Made by a program: the position numbers and the translations under genes. Shown in pieces: positions 1 through 8,089 of a DNA stretch of 47,890 bases (its first letter is position 1; each line of letters starts with the position of its first letter). This DNA is from Acidobacteria bacterium UBA6911 (lineage in GTDB: Bacteria; Acidobacteriota; UBA6911). The stretch is from NCBI GenBank assembly GCA_002451015.1, contig DKBB01000348.1:1-47890 (forward strand). Direction: 5' to 3'. The notes beneath the pieces were generated by a model. The model did not search any database. It worked only from the letters and a program-made list of their open reading frames with translations, and was not told the DNA's origin.

Positions 1-183
1 GGAGTGACACTTCCGGCCCGGCTGAAATCCAAGGAGAACGAGTTTCAGGTAGCCAGGGAAAACCTGTCCGAATCGGTGGAGGCTTTCCGATCCAGCGTGG
101 CCACAAATCAGGAAGAAGTTATCAAGGAAGCGATCGAAACATTGCATGACAATTACCAGGCCGTTCAGGGAATTTTTAATTGA
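1..183 (+). CDS. C-terminal fragment of an unidentified protein
   Basis: The first frame is open from the window edge to a TGA at 181-183 and encodes about 60 residues, so the start lies outside the window. The fragment is rich in Glu, Gln, Ser and Ala (for example ENLSESVEAF and NQEEVIKEAI), which predicts a helical, possibly coiled-coil tail. I do not recognise a family. It runs in the same direction as the GH3 gene but is separated from it by 192 nt, so it is probably a different transcription unit. Confidence 0.55.
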   Translation, partial: GVTLPARLKSKENEFQVARENLSESVEAFRSSVATNQEEVIKEAIETLHDNYQAVQGIFN

Positions 184-375
184 GGCGCTCCAGGCGGAAG
201 ATTTTAATCACCCGTACCGATGATCGATCCGGCGCTTTGACAATCAGGAAGTTCCCGAAAGACATGCAATGAATCAACAATCGCCGCTTAAAGACAACGG
301 CATCGTGTAGAATGCGGAATGAAACACAACGGCACTTATGTTTCAAATACAACAATCTCGCTTAGGAGTGATGTA

Positions 376-2244
376 ATGAAAAAGGCTGGCACACATGCGG
401 CAACAACTTGCCTGTTCCTGATAATCATCCTGTTTACGGCCTGCTCGCCAACCAAGCGGCTCTCTTCTTTCGATCCCCAGGCAAAAGAACTCCTGGAGCG
501 GATGACCCTTGAAGAGAAAATCGGGCAAATGACGCAGCCCGAGCAGGACCGGGTTCTCGGCAATCCGGGGGATATGCAGGAATATTTCATCGGCTCCGTT
601 CTCAGCGGCGGCAATTCGGATCCCGCCGAGGGCAACAGCCTGGAAGCGTGGACGGATTTATACGACAGGGTCCAAACGGAAGCGATGAAAACACGGCTGG
701 CCATACCCGTTCTGTACGGGATCGATGCCGTACACGGCCACAGCAACGTCCTGGGTTCGGTTATATTCCCGCACAATATCGCCCTAGGATGTACTCGGGA
801 TGCGGACCTGGTGGAAAAAATCGGACGCATTACCGCCATGGAAATCCGCGCAACCGGGATACAGTGGACCTTCGGTCCGTGCGTAGCCGTACCCCAGGAT
901 ATCCGATGGGGACGGACCTATGAAGGCTTTTCGGAAAATCCAACACTTGTCCGTGTCCTGGGTAAAGCGGCTGTCATGGGTCTTCAGGGAACGGATCTCT
1001 CCGATCCCCTGTCCGTCCTGGCCTGCGCAAAGCATTATGTCGGCGATGGAGGCACGACAGCCACAACAGCGGCCCGCCCCGGATTCCCAGGCAGTAAAGC
1101 AGGACGCTTGTGGCTCGATCAGGGAGAAACGAAGCTGGACGAACCCGCCCTGCGCCGCATCCACCTGCAGGGATACATCTCCTCCATTGAAGCGGGGGTC
1201 GGCAGCATTATGCCCTCTTACAACACCTGGAACGGAGTCCGGTGCTCCGCCAGCAAGCGGCTGCTTACCGAAATCCTTAAAGAGGAGCTCGGATTTGAAG
1301 GATTTTTGATCTCCGATTACAATGCGATCAACCAGATCGATCCGGACTACAAAAAGGCCGTAATGATTTCGATTAATGCCGGGATGGATATGGCAATGGC
1401 GCCTAATACATACCGGGAATTCTTCAACACCCTGAAAGAGCTTGTCGAAGAAGGCAAAGTGCCCATGTCCCGCATCGACGATGCCGTCACGCGCATCCTG
1501 CGGGTTAAATATGCCATGGGCCTGATGGATAAGGATCGTCCCCGGACGGCCGACCGGGCATTGCACAAGAATTTCGGCTCGGCGGAGCACCGTGCCCTGG
1601 CCAGGGAAGCGGTGCGGAAATCGGTCGTCCTTCTGAAAAATGAGAATCAAACCCTTCCGATTTCCAAACAGGCCGACCGGATTCATGTTTCCGGGACAAG
1701 CGCCGACAATATCGGCAACCAGTGCGGGGGCTGGACAATACTCTGGCAGGGTCAAAGCGGCGACGTCACCCCGGGAGGCACGACTGTTCTGGAAGCCGTC
1801 AAAGCTTCAGTTTCCCAGGATACGGAAGTAACATACTCTCCGGACGGCACCGGCGCCGAAGGGGCGTCGCTGGGAATTGCCGTAATAGGCGAACGTCCCT
1901 ATGCCGAGGGGGTAGGGGACCGCGCAGACCTTTCGCTGGACCCCCAGGATATTGCCGCCATTAACAATTTAAAGAGCGCAGGAATTCCGGTTGTGGTCCT
2001 GGTAATCTCCGGACGTCCGCTGATCATAAACGATATCCTGCCGCAGACCGACGCATTGCTGGCTTCCTTTCTGCCCGGAACGGAAGGCCAGGGGATCGCC
2101 GACGTTCTCTTCGGGGATTACAATCCGACCGGGAAGCTGTCCTTTTCCTGGCCGAAATCGATGGACCAGCTGCCTTTGAATATCAACAGTACGATATCGG
2201 AATACGATCCGCTTTATGCATTCGGTTACGGATCGAGTTATTGA
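376..2244 (+). CDS. GH3 family beta-glucosidase / glucan exohydrolase, lipoprotein
   Basis: This is a glycoside hydrolase family 3 enzyme, expected to release glucose from beta-glucans or cello-oligosaccharides. I chose ATG 376 (622 residues) over the in-frame ATG 319 because AGGAG at 364-368 sits 7 nt upstream and the protein then opens with a proper lipoprotein signal: MKK, a hydrophobic run, and FTACS with the acylated Cys. The N-terminal barrel has KHYVGDGGT and the nucleophile motif LISDY (Asp about 314, codon 1315-1317). The C-terminal alpha/beta domain begins near [15 protein letters not shown] and ends with the FGYG motif. The barley ExoI-like features (MPSYN, TILWQG) fit the exo-glucanase branch. 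Lipidation implies membrane-anchored, periplasmic or surface activity. Substrate is inferred from family only. Confidence 0.93.
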   Translation: MKKAGTHAATTCLFLIIILFTACSPTKRLSSFDPQAKELLERMTLEEKIGQMTQPEQDRVLGNPGDMQEYFIGSVLSGGNSDPAEGNSLEAWTDLYDRVQTEAMKTRLAIPVLYGIDAVHGHSNVLGSVIFPHNIALGCTRDADLVEKIGRITAMEIRATGIQWTFGPCVAVPQDIRWGRTYEGFSENPTLVRVLGKAAVMGLQGTDLSDPLSVLACAKHYVGDGGTTATTAARPGFPGSKAGRLWLDQGETKLDEPALRRIHLQGYISSIEAGVGSIMPSYNTWNGVRCSASKRLLTEILKEELGFEGFLISDYNAINQIDPDYKKAVMISINAGMDMAMAPNTYREFFNTLKELVEEGKVPMSRIDDAVTRILRVKYAMGLMDKDRPRTADRALHKNFGSAEHRALAREAVRKSVVLLKNENQTLPISKQADRIHVSGTSADNIGNQCGGWTILWQGQSGDVTPGGTTVLEAVKASVSQDTEVTYSPDGTGAEGASLGIAVIGERPYAEGVGDRADLSLDPQDIAAINNLKSAGIPVVVLVISGRPLIINDILPQTDALLASFLPGTEGQGIADVLFGDYNPTGKLSFSWPKSMDQLPLNINSTISEYDPLYAFGYGSSY

Positions 2245-2300
2245 AATAAAGAAGACAGCAGGCAAACCGATAACTTCTCAGAAAAGAAATATGTAATTTT

Positions 2301-2327
2301 CCGTGAGCCTCTGCGTCTCTGCGGTGA
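2301..2327. repeat. CTCTGCGTCTCTGCGG-type intergenic motif
   Basis: Between two convergent genes lies GAGCCTCTGCGTCTCTGCGGTGA, whose core is a near-tandem repeat TCTGCG-TCTCTGCGG. From memory, very similar 'tctgcgtctctgcggtga' strings recur in intergenic DNA of many unrelated environmental bacteria; I have not checked this by search. A weakly similar CCTCCGCATCCGCGG string occurs near 18160-18175 on the other strand. No function is known to me. Confidence 0.35.
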
Positions 2328-2332
2328 TTATT

Positions 2333-3499
2333 TTACCAGTTACCCCGGAAGCGGCGAAGACGTTCCCCTGCTTCGGCCAGGGTTTCCGGTTTCTTGGGAA
2401 AGCAGAAGCGGATTTTTCCCTTCCCCAGTTCCCTTCGATTGTAAAAAGTGCTGCCTGGAACAGTCGCCACGCCTCCTTCCCGAATCAGACGGAGTGAAAA
2501 TTCCACGTCGTCCGTCACACCCCAGTGGTTCACGTCGGTCATTATGTAATAGGCGCCGGACGGCCTGTATGTTCTGAATCCGGCATCCTCGAGTGCACTT
2601 AATAGAGTTTCCCTTTTCTCGCGATAATCCGCCGCGAGCTGTTTGTAATAATCACCGCCCAGGGAGAGCGCGAAAGCGGTTGCTTCCTGGAGAGGATGGG
2701 GCGCCCCGACAGTCAGAAAGTCGTGCACTTTCCGAATCGAGTCGGTTATGGAGGGCGGGGCGATGACCCACCCCACACGCCAGCCGGTAAGGCCATAGGT
2801 CTTGGATACAGAGTTGACGGTCACGGTCCGGTCCTCCATCCCCGCGATGGAAGCCATACTTACATGATCCACGCCGTCGTAGAGGATATGTTCGTATATT
2901 TCGTCCGTGACGGCCACCGCGTTCCATTTATTGCAGAGTCGGCCGATAAACTCCAATTCCTCCCGGGAAAATACCTTGCCGGTCGGATTGTTAGGAGTAT
3001 TGATTACAATCACTTTCGTTTTTTCGTTGAAAGCCTGCGACAATTCTTTCTCGTCGAAGTGCCAGTCCGGCTCTCGAAGAGCGACGAAGCGGGGCTTAGC
3101 GCCGCATAGAACAGTATCCGGGCCGTAATTCTCGTAGAAGGGCTCGAATACGATCACTTCCTCCCCTGGATCCACAATGCCGACCAGAGAAGCAATCATG
3201 CCTTCCGTGGAACCGCAGCAGACGGTAATTTCCCGTTCCGGATCGATGCGGATGCCGTTGTAAGCGGCGAATTTTCCTGCAATAGCCCGGCGCAGTCTGG
3301 AAGTACCCCAGGTAATGGAATACTGGTTGAAATCCTCTCTTATGGCGCGCACGGCCGCTTCTTTTATCGCGTCCGGCGCCGGAAAATCGGGGAATCCCTG
3401 AGCGAGGTTGATCCCCTTATGCTCCAGGCAGACGCGGGTCATCTCCCGGATCACCGACTCCGCAAAACCCCGTGCCTTTTTTGAACTGAACTGTTTCAT
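2333..3499 (-). CDS. PLP-dependent class I/II aminotransferase
   Basis: A fold-type I aminotransferase of 388 residues, transferring amino groups between an amino acid and a 2-oxo acid. The PLP-binding lysine is K233 in SVSKTYGLTGWRVGW. Other family marks are the N-terminal INLAQGFPDF, NTPNNPTGKVF (the Asn that holds the PLP pyridine ring region), and TDEIYEH with the PLP-contacting Asp and Tyr. The closest groups I know with this pattern are the kynurenine/methionine aminotransferase (YbdL-like) and general aspartate aminotransferase-like enzymes. Substrate cannot be fixed from sequence. It faces the GH3 gene tail to tail and sits downstream of a response-regulator gene on the same strand with about 190 nt between, so co-transcription is uncertain. 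Confidence 0.9.
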   Translation of the reverse strand: MKQFSSKKARGFAESVIREMTRVCLEHKGINLAQGFPDFPAPDAIKEAAVRAIREDFNQYSITWGTSRLRRAIAGKFAAYNGIRIDPEREITVCCGSTEGMIASLVGIVDPGEEVIVFEPFYENYGPDTVLCGAKPRFVALREPDWHFDEKELSQAFNEKTKVIVINTPNNPTGKVFSREELEFIGRLCNKWNAVAVTDEIYEHILYDGVDHVSMASIAGMEDRTVTVNSVSKTYGLTGWRVGWVIAPPSITDSIRKVHDFLTVGAPHPLQEATAFALSLGGDYYKQLAADYREKRETLLSALEDAGFRTYRPSGAYYIMTDVNHWGVTDDVEFSLRLIREGGVATVPGSTFYNRRELGKGKIRFCFPKKPETLAEAGERLRRFRGNW

Positions 3500-3690
3500 T
3501 ACTTCCTTTCCGCCTCCAGAAAAATAGACCGGTTGCCGTATCTCTTGAAAAAACGAAAAGCAGTCAGAAATGCAGGTTACAGGCGAACCCCATATTCGCC
3601 CCTGCCGTCACCCGCAACGGAAGAATATAATTATCAGGATTCTGAAGGCAAATCAGCCCGAATCTGCAATGTGTAATGTTTCATCAGAGA

Positions 3691-4377
3691 TTAGATGTAG
3701 TGTTTGCGAAGGGCGTACTGCACCAGCTCGGCCGTTTTCCTTACATTCAGCTTGCTCATCATGTTTGCGCGATGCCGTTCTACCGTACGAACACTGATAC
3801 AAAGCAAATCTCCTATTTCCTTGTTGGATTTGCCTTCGGCGATAAGTTTTAGGATCTCTCTCTGTCGGACAGTCAGCGGCTGCGCTTCCCTATGACTGTC
3901 CTCCCCGCGTCTCATCCGTGCCCAGTTCTGCATGGACTGGTCCGCCAGGCTGGGTGAAATGTAGATCCGGCCGTTCCGTATATTTTCAATAGCCGAAAAC
4001 AGCTCCTTCTCGGCATCTTCCTTCAACAGATACCCGTCCGCGCCGGCGGATATCGCCTGGTACAGATACTCTTCCTCATTATGCATTGTGAGTATAAGCA
4101 CCTTTATATCCTGTCGAACGCGATGTATTTCCGGAATAGCCTCAATACCCCGCAGGTTCGGCATGGAAACATCAAGAATAACCATATCGGGATTGGTTTT
4201 ATTCAAAAGACTCAAAAGTTCGAGGCCGTCTCCAACTTCACCGTTAATTTCAAGAGTCTGATTCTCCTCGAGAATCCTTCTCAGGCCACGCCGCACCAGC
4301 ACATGGTCGTCGGCCAGGATCACACGGTAGCGTTTCGCCATTCGGTCCCCATTTCCAGACTTTGGAGAAGGTACCAT
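3691..4377 (-). CDS. NarL/FixJ-type response regulator
   Basis: A two-domain response regulator. The receiver domain has the acidic pair in ILADDH, the phospho-acceptor Asp in MVILDVSMPN (residue 69 counted from the first Met), Thr in LTMHNE and Lys in LLKED. The C-terminal LuxR-type HTH is complete: LTVRQREILKLIAEGKSNKEI and SVRTVERHRANMMSKL. It should bind DNA as a dimer after phosphorylation. The gene may really start at the second Met (4341, MAKRYRV), which is where the receiver fold begins; neither site has a strong ribosome-binding site. No histidine kinase is present in the window, so it is an orphan here. It reads away from the gene-free, hairpin-rich region and the ECF sigma gene. 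Confidence 0.92.
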   Translation of the reverse strand: MVPSPKSGNGDRMAKRYRVILADDHVLVRRGLRRILEENQTLEINGEVGDGLELLSLLNKTNPDMVILDVSMPNLRGIEAIPEIHRVRQDIKVLILTMHNEEEYLYQAISAGADGYLLKEDAEKELFSAIENIRNGRIYISPSLADQSMQNWARMRRGEDSHREAQPLTVRQREILKLIAEGKSNKEIGDLLCISVRTVERHRANMMSKLNVRKTAELVQYALRKHYI

Positions 4378-4530
4378 GGTCTTTACCCTATTTAATTAGT
4401 GGAGTTTTCAAGCTGCTGCACTTCCTACCATCCCACTAAATGCAGCCGATGTCAACGATCTTAATCCGTATTTCTCATAAGGTTTCACCCCCTTCGCTAA
4501 CGGCGGCCTTACGGAAGATCCTGTCTACTG

Positions 4531-4565
4531 CGTACCCAATTTATGCAAGGCATAAATTGGGTACG
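4531..4565. repeat. 15-bp perfect inverted repeat with 5-nt loop
   Basis: CGTACCCAATTTATG (4531-4545) is followed by CAAGG and then its exact reverse complement CATAAATTGGGTACG (4551-4565). There is no T-run, so it is not a classical terminator. It adjoins further short dyads and a GC-rich stretch to 4690 and may be the end of a repeat element. Confidence 0.8.
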
Positions 4566-4733
4566 CTCACCTCGAGCTCCTCGACATACTGTCAAGTATG
4601 ACTGCGGGGCCCTCCGCCGTGCGCCTTGTATCCACGCCCACCTGTGCCTCCTCGTGTGAGCGAAGCGATCGGAACCTCGTGAGACATGCGGGCTAAATAC
4701 CTGTCTGGATGCTGTATAGGCGATGTCCAATGA

Positions 4734-4796
4734 TTAGACACCAATAAGTATTTGTAAATAAAAAACATATAGCAAATCCCCCCATTTAGTGTCTAA
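4734..4796. promoter_or_regulatory. TTAGACAC dyad upstream of the ECF sigma promoter
   Basis: TTAGACAC at 4734-4741 is repeated in inverted orientation as GTGTCTAA at 4789-4796, with 47 nt between. The right copy itself sits in a smaller palindrome ATTTAG-TGT-CTAAAT (4784-4798). It lies 86-148 nt upstream of the -24/-12 promoter, a usual distance for enhancer-binding protein sites. The assignment as a binding site is inference. Confidence 0.3.
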
Positions 4797-4881
4797 ATTA
4801 TTGACGCTTTCCCGGTTTTCCCTGTATTTTCCAGTAAATAATAATCTATTGATTATAAATGACTTAAATGGATATGCCTGG

Positions 4882-4898
4882 TTGGCATTCTAATTGCA
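4882..4898 (+). promoter_or_regulatory. sigma54 (-24/-12) promoter
   Basis: TTGGCATTCTAATTGCA fits the sigma54 consensus YTGGCACGNNNNTTGCW at every strongly conserved position, with GG at 4884-4885 and GC at 4896-4897 in the required spacing. The start of transcription would be near 4909, about 40 nt before the ATG of the ECF sigma gene at 4951. Confidence 0.72.
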
Positions 4899-4950
4899 TT
4901 AGATCAAGTGTGGATTAAACGGAAGCTGCGAATTGGAAATGAGGTGAAAC

Positions 4951-5568
4951 ATGGCGACAATCGATACCCAGCAGTCGGAAGGGAATAATTTAAAAGCATT
5001 ACAACACTGCATGGCAAACGATCCTGATGCCTGTTATGAATTTTTTTCGAAATATAATCGAAAAATTTTTAATACCGCTTTTCGTATTTTAGGAGAGGAA
5101 ACATCTGCCGAGGATGCTCTTCAGGAAACAATGCTGAACGTATATCGTGGAATTTCCAGCTTTCGCGGCGATTCCAAGCTTTCAACCTGGATCAGCCGGA
5201 TCACGATTAATGTATGTCTGGGAATGTTGCGGAAAGGAAAAAAGCGACAATTCGTTGAAATGGACGATGATTCATTCTGTGATCTGCCTGCAGAATCGAA
5301 CAGTTTCTCCGACCCACTGGCTTATACCTCCATGGAAGAGCTGAAATGGCGTATTCATGAAACTTTCAGCCGGATGACGAGTCGGCAGGCCCTTGTGGTT
5401 CGTTTGCACGATATGGAAGGAAACACGATCCAGGAGATTGCCAAAATAATCCGATGTCCCGTCGGAACCGTAAAATCCCGTCTTTTCTACGGCAGGCAGG
5501 AATTCAAAGCACTATACAGTTCTTTGGAGCAGAAGGGCTTCAACGGTACTCCGGTATCGGTCAATTAG
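4951..5568 (+). CDS. ECF-type (RpoE-like) RNA polymerase sigma factor
   Basis: A 205-residue group 4 sigma factor. Region 2 (about residues 29-95) has DALQETMLNVYRGISSFRGDSKLSTWISRI, the usual -10 recognition and core-binding helices; region 4 (about 137-190) has the HTH EIAKIIRCPVGTVKSRLFYGR for the -35 box. The start ATG follows GAGGTG at 4940-4945. The first 25 residues form a short extension before region 2. No anti-sigma factor gene with a recognisable zinc or transmembrane anti-sigma domain follows; the next gene is of unknown type. Control by sigma54 (promoter at 4882) suggests its supply is governed by transcription rather than only by sequestration. Confidence 0.93.
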   Translation: MATIDTQQSEGNNLKALQHCMANDPDACYEFFSKYNRKIFNTAFRILGEETSAEDALQETMLNVYRGISSFRGDSKLSTWISRITINVCLGMLRKGKKRQFVEMDDDSFCDLPAESNSFSDPLAYTSMEELKWRIHETFSRMTSRQALVVRLHDMEGNTIQEIAKIIRCPVGTVKSRLFYGRQEFKALYSSLEQKGFNGTPVSVN

Positions 5569-5674
5569 AAGAATCGAGGAACCATTTTCCCGGTAAGGAT
5601 TTTTCCTGAATCCCCCCTTCCCCAAAAGGTGTCATGTATTTAGTCGATCCGCGATTGAGATACCCCTCCGCTGC

Positions 5675-6589
5675 GTGATAGAATTTCCATCTTGCATATT
5701 CAGAGCAATGTGTTTTACTGCGATGGCCCTTATGTTGAAGACTCCTGGAACTGTAAAGAACCTGATTTGGATTTCGGAAAATCCCGAGGAACGGAAATAT
5801 ATTTATGTTCCTCATTTGTATCTGGAATCCAAAATAGATTTAAGCGATGTTCGGACCGGTTTCAATGAAACCTACAACATAAATCGCGCGATGGAGATAC
5901 CGTCAGACATATCTGAACCGTTTTGGGATGACGATGTCGTATGGGAAATCAATCCGGGGAAACTGGCAACCACCGTCCCGGAGGAGCGTTCTTTCAAAGA
6001 TTTGCCGGAGTACGTGGATGGAAAATATCTCGCATGGATAGAAACTCAGTTTATTCAGTACCTTCTCAGAGCTTTTAAAATCAAAGTTTATCGAAATTAT
6101 AATTTGGATGTGTATTCTTTCTCCGGGGAATCTCTCAACGATTTCATCATCCGGTGTGTGGATCTTCACAAAGGGATGATGTACAGCGAATTTGACTCTG
6201 TGCACGGGATATTCAAACGGCAGCTTGAGCGGTTACAACAAAAATACCTGAGGGTAGAAGGCGCTGAAGAGCTGGAAAATTTTAAAACGGAATCCTATAA
6301 CAGAGAGCTGTTCCATCGAATATCCGAACGAATTTCCGCCCTTTTTTTACGCACTGAATTCAGCATACAACATGTTGATCCGCCTTCCGAGTCCGCCTCT
6401 CGGATACACGAAATGGAAGAAAGGCTCTGGGAGTTGCACAGGCAGGCGCGTAATGCCGTTATCAGGATCCTGGATTCTTATGAGGAAAAAATAAAGTCCA
6501 TTGACGAATATATACTTCATCCAGCCATGAAGGACATTCATTTTGTCAGTAGCTGTATCCTGTGGATGCCCGAGCAACCCGTAGCGTAA
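5675..6589 (+). CDS. Uncharacterised protein downstream of the ECF sigma gene
   Basis: The frame encodes up to 304 residues from a GTG at 5675; ATGs at 5708, 5723 and 5732 are alternatives and none has a clear ribosome-binding site, so the start is open. I see no signal peptide or long membrane helix. The protein is acidic, with a middle helical part rich in charged residues (RQLERLQQKYLRVEG) and a second helical hairpin (EMEERLWELHRQARNAV). The tail, DEYILHPAMKDIHFVSSCILWMPE, faintly resembles the C-terminal end of some HerA/DUF87-type ATPases as I remember them, but no Walker motif is present. It could be the tail of a decayed longer gene. Base composition is lower in GC than its neighbours. 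Function unknown. Confidence 0.6.
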   Translation: MIEFPSCIFRAMCFTAMALMLKTPGTVKNLIWISENPEERKYIYVPHLYLESKIDLSDVRTGFNETYNINRAMEIPSDISEPFWDDDVVWEINPGKLATTVPEERSFKDLPEYVDGKYLAWIETQFIQYLLRAFKIKVYRNYNLDVYSFSGESLNDFIIRCVDLHKGMMYSEFDSVHGIFKRQLERLQQKYLRVEGAEELENFKTESYNRELFHRISERISALFLRTEFSIQHVDPPSESASRIHEMEERLWELHRQARNAVIRILDSYEEKIKSIDEYILHPAMKDIHFVSSCILWMPEQPVA

Positions 6590-6812
6590 GAACATATCGT
6601 CTTGCGCAAAGGTCCTGCGAGGCAAGATCGGAGTGTGGGGAGGTGGTGAATGCGCCCCAACGCTTGTGTTGAAGCGATCGTTGACGATGCGGTGTGAGTC
6701 CACCGGGCGCAGGAAAGTGAAAGCCAGCATGAATATGCCGGCTCGATTACGCTGCATTCCCTATATGCCCGGAACGGGACCCATTGAAATTTTACGGGAA
6801 AAAGCCAGAATG

Positions 6813-6850
6813 CCCCAGCCTTTGGCTGGGGTCCCAGCCAAAGGCTGGGG
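6813..6850. repeat. Double CCCAGCC palindrome
   Basis: CCCCAGCC-TTT-GGCTGGGG (6813-6831) is followed after one base by CCCAGCC-AAA-GGCTGGGG (6833-6850). Each half is a hairpin, and the two halves are also reverse complements of each other, giving an 18-bp inverted repeat around a GT centre. It could fold as two small hairpins or one long one. Confidence 0.85.
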
Positions 6851-6872
6851 ATGCATCGCAGTTGGGAGTTTA

Positions 6873-6897
6873 GGGGCAGAAGCCCCCGTGGCTTTTT
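6873..6897 (+). terminator. Possible rho-independent terminator
   Basis: GGGGC-AGAA-GCCCC (6873-6886) is a compact hairpin with a purine-rich tetraloop; a TTTTT run follows at 6893-6897, but six bases intervene, which weakens the call. It would stop transcription entering from the 5675-6589 gene before mnmA. Confidence 0.35.
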
Positions 6898-6942
6898 CCT
6901 TAGGCGGAAGCTCCGACCGTAGGTCGGAGTTCTTCACTAAGG
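6898..6942. repeat. Long interrupted hairpin just upstream of mnmA
   Basis: CCTTAG (6898-6903), GAAG (6907-6910) and CTCCGACC (6911-6918) pair with GGTCGGAG (6922-6929), CTTC (6932-6935) and CTAAGG (6937-6942), giving 18 base pairs with small internal loops and a GTA apex. It ends 22 nt before the mnmA ATG, so if transcribed it would sit in the mnmA leader. Confidence 0.75.
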
Positions 6943-6964
6943 GTTGCTTAAGGGAGTGGATTAG

Positions 6965-8089
6965 ATGCCGGAAGGCAGAATCGCTATTGCTATGAGCGGC
7001 GGAGTTGACAGTTCCACCGCAGCCCTGATCCTGAAGGATGCCGGCTGGGACCTGGTCGGCTTTTCCATGCAGCTATGGGACCGGACACGGAACCTTGCCG
7101 GAGATGAGGAAATCCCGGCAGGCGGTTGCTGCTCCCCGGATGATTTTTACGATGCCCGGGAAATTGCGGCAAGACTGGACATACCCTACTACTTGGTAGA
7201 CTTCCAAAAAGAGTTCGAGCGCACGATCGTGCACGCTTTTATTGAGGATTACCGGAACGGTCTCACACCCTCCCCCTGTGTGCTCTGTAATTCTCTTATG
7301 AAATTTGACCGATTGGCCCGTATGGCGGACGAAGTGCAAGCGACTCATATTGCAACCGGGCATTATGCAAGGATTCAATATGACTCGCTAAGAGGGCGGC
7401 ACCTTCTTTTACGGGCGAGAGACAAGGGCAAGGACCAGGCATACTTCCTTTTTGAACTCAGCCAGGATCAGCTTGCGAAAGCTGTGTTTCCCCTGGGGGA
7501 TTTGTCCAAAAATCAGGTCCGTGAAATAGCTCGGCGACACGACCTTGTCGTCGCCGATAAATCGGAAAGTCAGGAAATCTGTTTCATTCCGGACGGGGAC
7601 TATGCGGCCTTTATCGAGCGTAATTATGACGAGGTCGTTGGGAATCCGGGTGCAATGAATCTGTTCGCATCCGGCCAGATCGTCGATACCGACGGAAAGA
7701 TACTGGGTACGCATCAGGGTATTCACCGTTTTACCATAGGGCAGCGGCGTGGTCTTGGAGTCGCGCATACCTCTCCTCTATACGTACTGGAAATCCAGCC
7801 TGACAGGAACAGGGTGATCGTGGGAGAGCGCTCTCAACTGAGCCGGGTTCGCTGCCGTGTCGTCCGGCCGAACTGGATATCCGTTGCAGGCTTGTCTGAA
7901 CCGCTTCGGGTGCAGGCAAAGATTCGTTCGCGCCACCCCGAAGCACCGGCAACGATCACTCCAACGATTGACGGAAATGTTGAAGTAATTTTCGACGATC
8001 CCCAGCCGGCCGTCAGCCCCGGCCAGGCCTGTGTTTTTTATCAGGAAGATGTGGTGGTCGGTGGCGGTTGGATCGATCGGGATAAATAG
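6965..8089 (+). CDS. mnmA: tRNA-specific 2-thiouridylase MnmA
   Basis: MnmA activates U34 of tRNA-Lys, -Glu and -Gln with ATP and inserts sulfur to give 2-thiouridine. The 374-residue length is typical. The N-terminal PP-loop is SGGVDSS at residues 11-17. The two catalytic cysteines are C108 in CVLCNS and C206 in SQEICFIPDG, with GTHQGIHRFTIGQRRGL marking the central domain and a C-terminal beta-barrel following. The extra CC pair near residue 55 (GGCCSPDD) is also seen in many homologues. The ATG follows GGGAG at 6952-6956. It heads a run with lpxB and two more genes, though the 90-nt gap to lpxB leaves room for a separate promoter. Confidence 0.96.
   Translation: MPEGRIAIAMSGGVDSSTAALILKDAGWDLVGFSMQLWDRTRNLAGDEEIPAGGCCSPDDFYDAREIAARLDIPYYLVDFQKEFERTIVHAFIEDYRNGLTPSPCVLCNSLMKFDRLARMADEVQATHIATGHYARIQYDSLRGRHLLLRARDKGKDQAYFLFELSQDQLAKAVFPLGDLSKNQVREIARRHDLVVADKSESQEICFIPDGDYAAFIERNYDEVVGNPGAMNLFASGQIVDTDGKILGTHQGIHRFTIGQRRGLGVAHTSPLYVLEIQPDRNRVIVGERSQLSRVRCRVVRPNWISVAGLSEPLRVQAKIRSRHPEAPATITPTIDGNVEVIFDDPQPAVSPGQACVFYQEDVVVGGGWIDRDK

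Larger units (their letters stand above)
4378..4950. other. 573-nt gene-free region, divergent control region with inverted repeats
   Basis: No convincing gene lies here; the one open frame (4509-4730, minus) has no family resemblance. The left part holds a 15-bp perfect inverted repeat (4531-4565), a short hairpin CATACT-GTCA-AGTATG (4585-4600) and two near-copies of CCTCGTG-GAG (4650-4660 and 4675-4682). The right part is AT-rich and holds an 8-bp dyad (4734-4796) and a sigma54-type promoter (4882-4898). The left part looks like a dispersed non-coding repeat element; the right part looks regulatory. Confidence 0.55.
6590..6964. other. 375-nt gene-free region full of hairpins before mnmA
   Basis: No family-like protein is encoded. 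The left half (6600-6742) shows consecutive short hairpins: TCTTGC/GCAAGA, TGGGG/CCCCA, CGCTT/AAGCG, ATCG/CGAT, CGGTG/CACCG, and GCCAGCAT/ATGCCGGC with one mismatch. The right half (6813-6942) holds palindromes of the CCCAGCC and CTCCGACC types plus a terminator-like hairpin. The left half may be a structured RNA or the 5' remnant of a group II intron; this is resemblance only. Confidence 0.5.

Noticed and set aside
784..1755. Long open frame on the minus strand inside the GH3 gene
   Set aside because: It lies fully antisense to a well-marked GH3 gene and its translation shows no family-like motif; high GC gives such frames.
4509..4730. Small minus-strand open frame in the hairpin-rich region
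   Set aside because: It covers the inverted repeats, is rich in Arg and His, and has no start signal.
6633..6995. Plus-strand frame running through the hairpin region into mnmA
   Set aside because: It overlaps mnmA in another frame and its sequence follows the palindromes.
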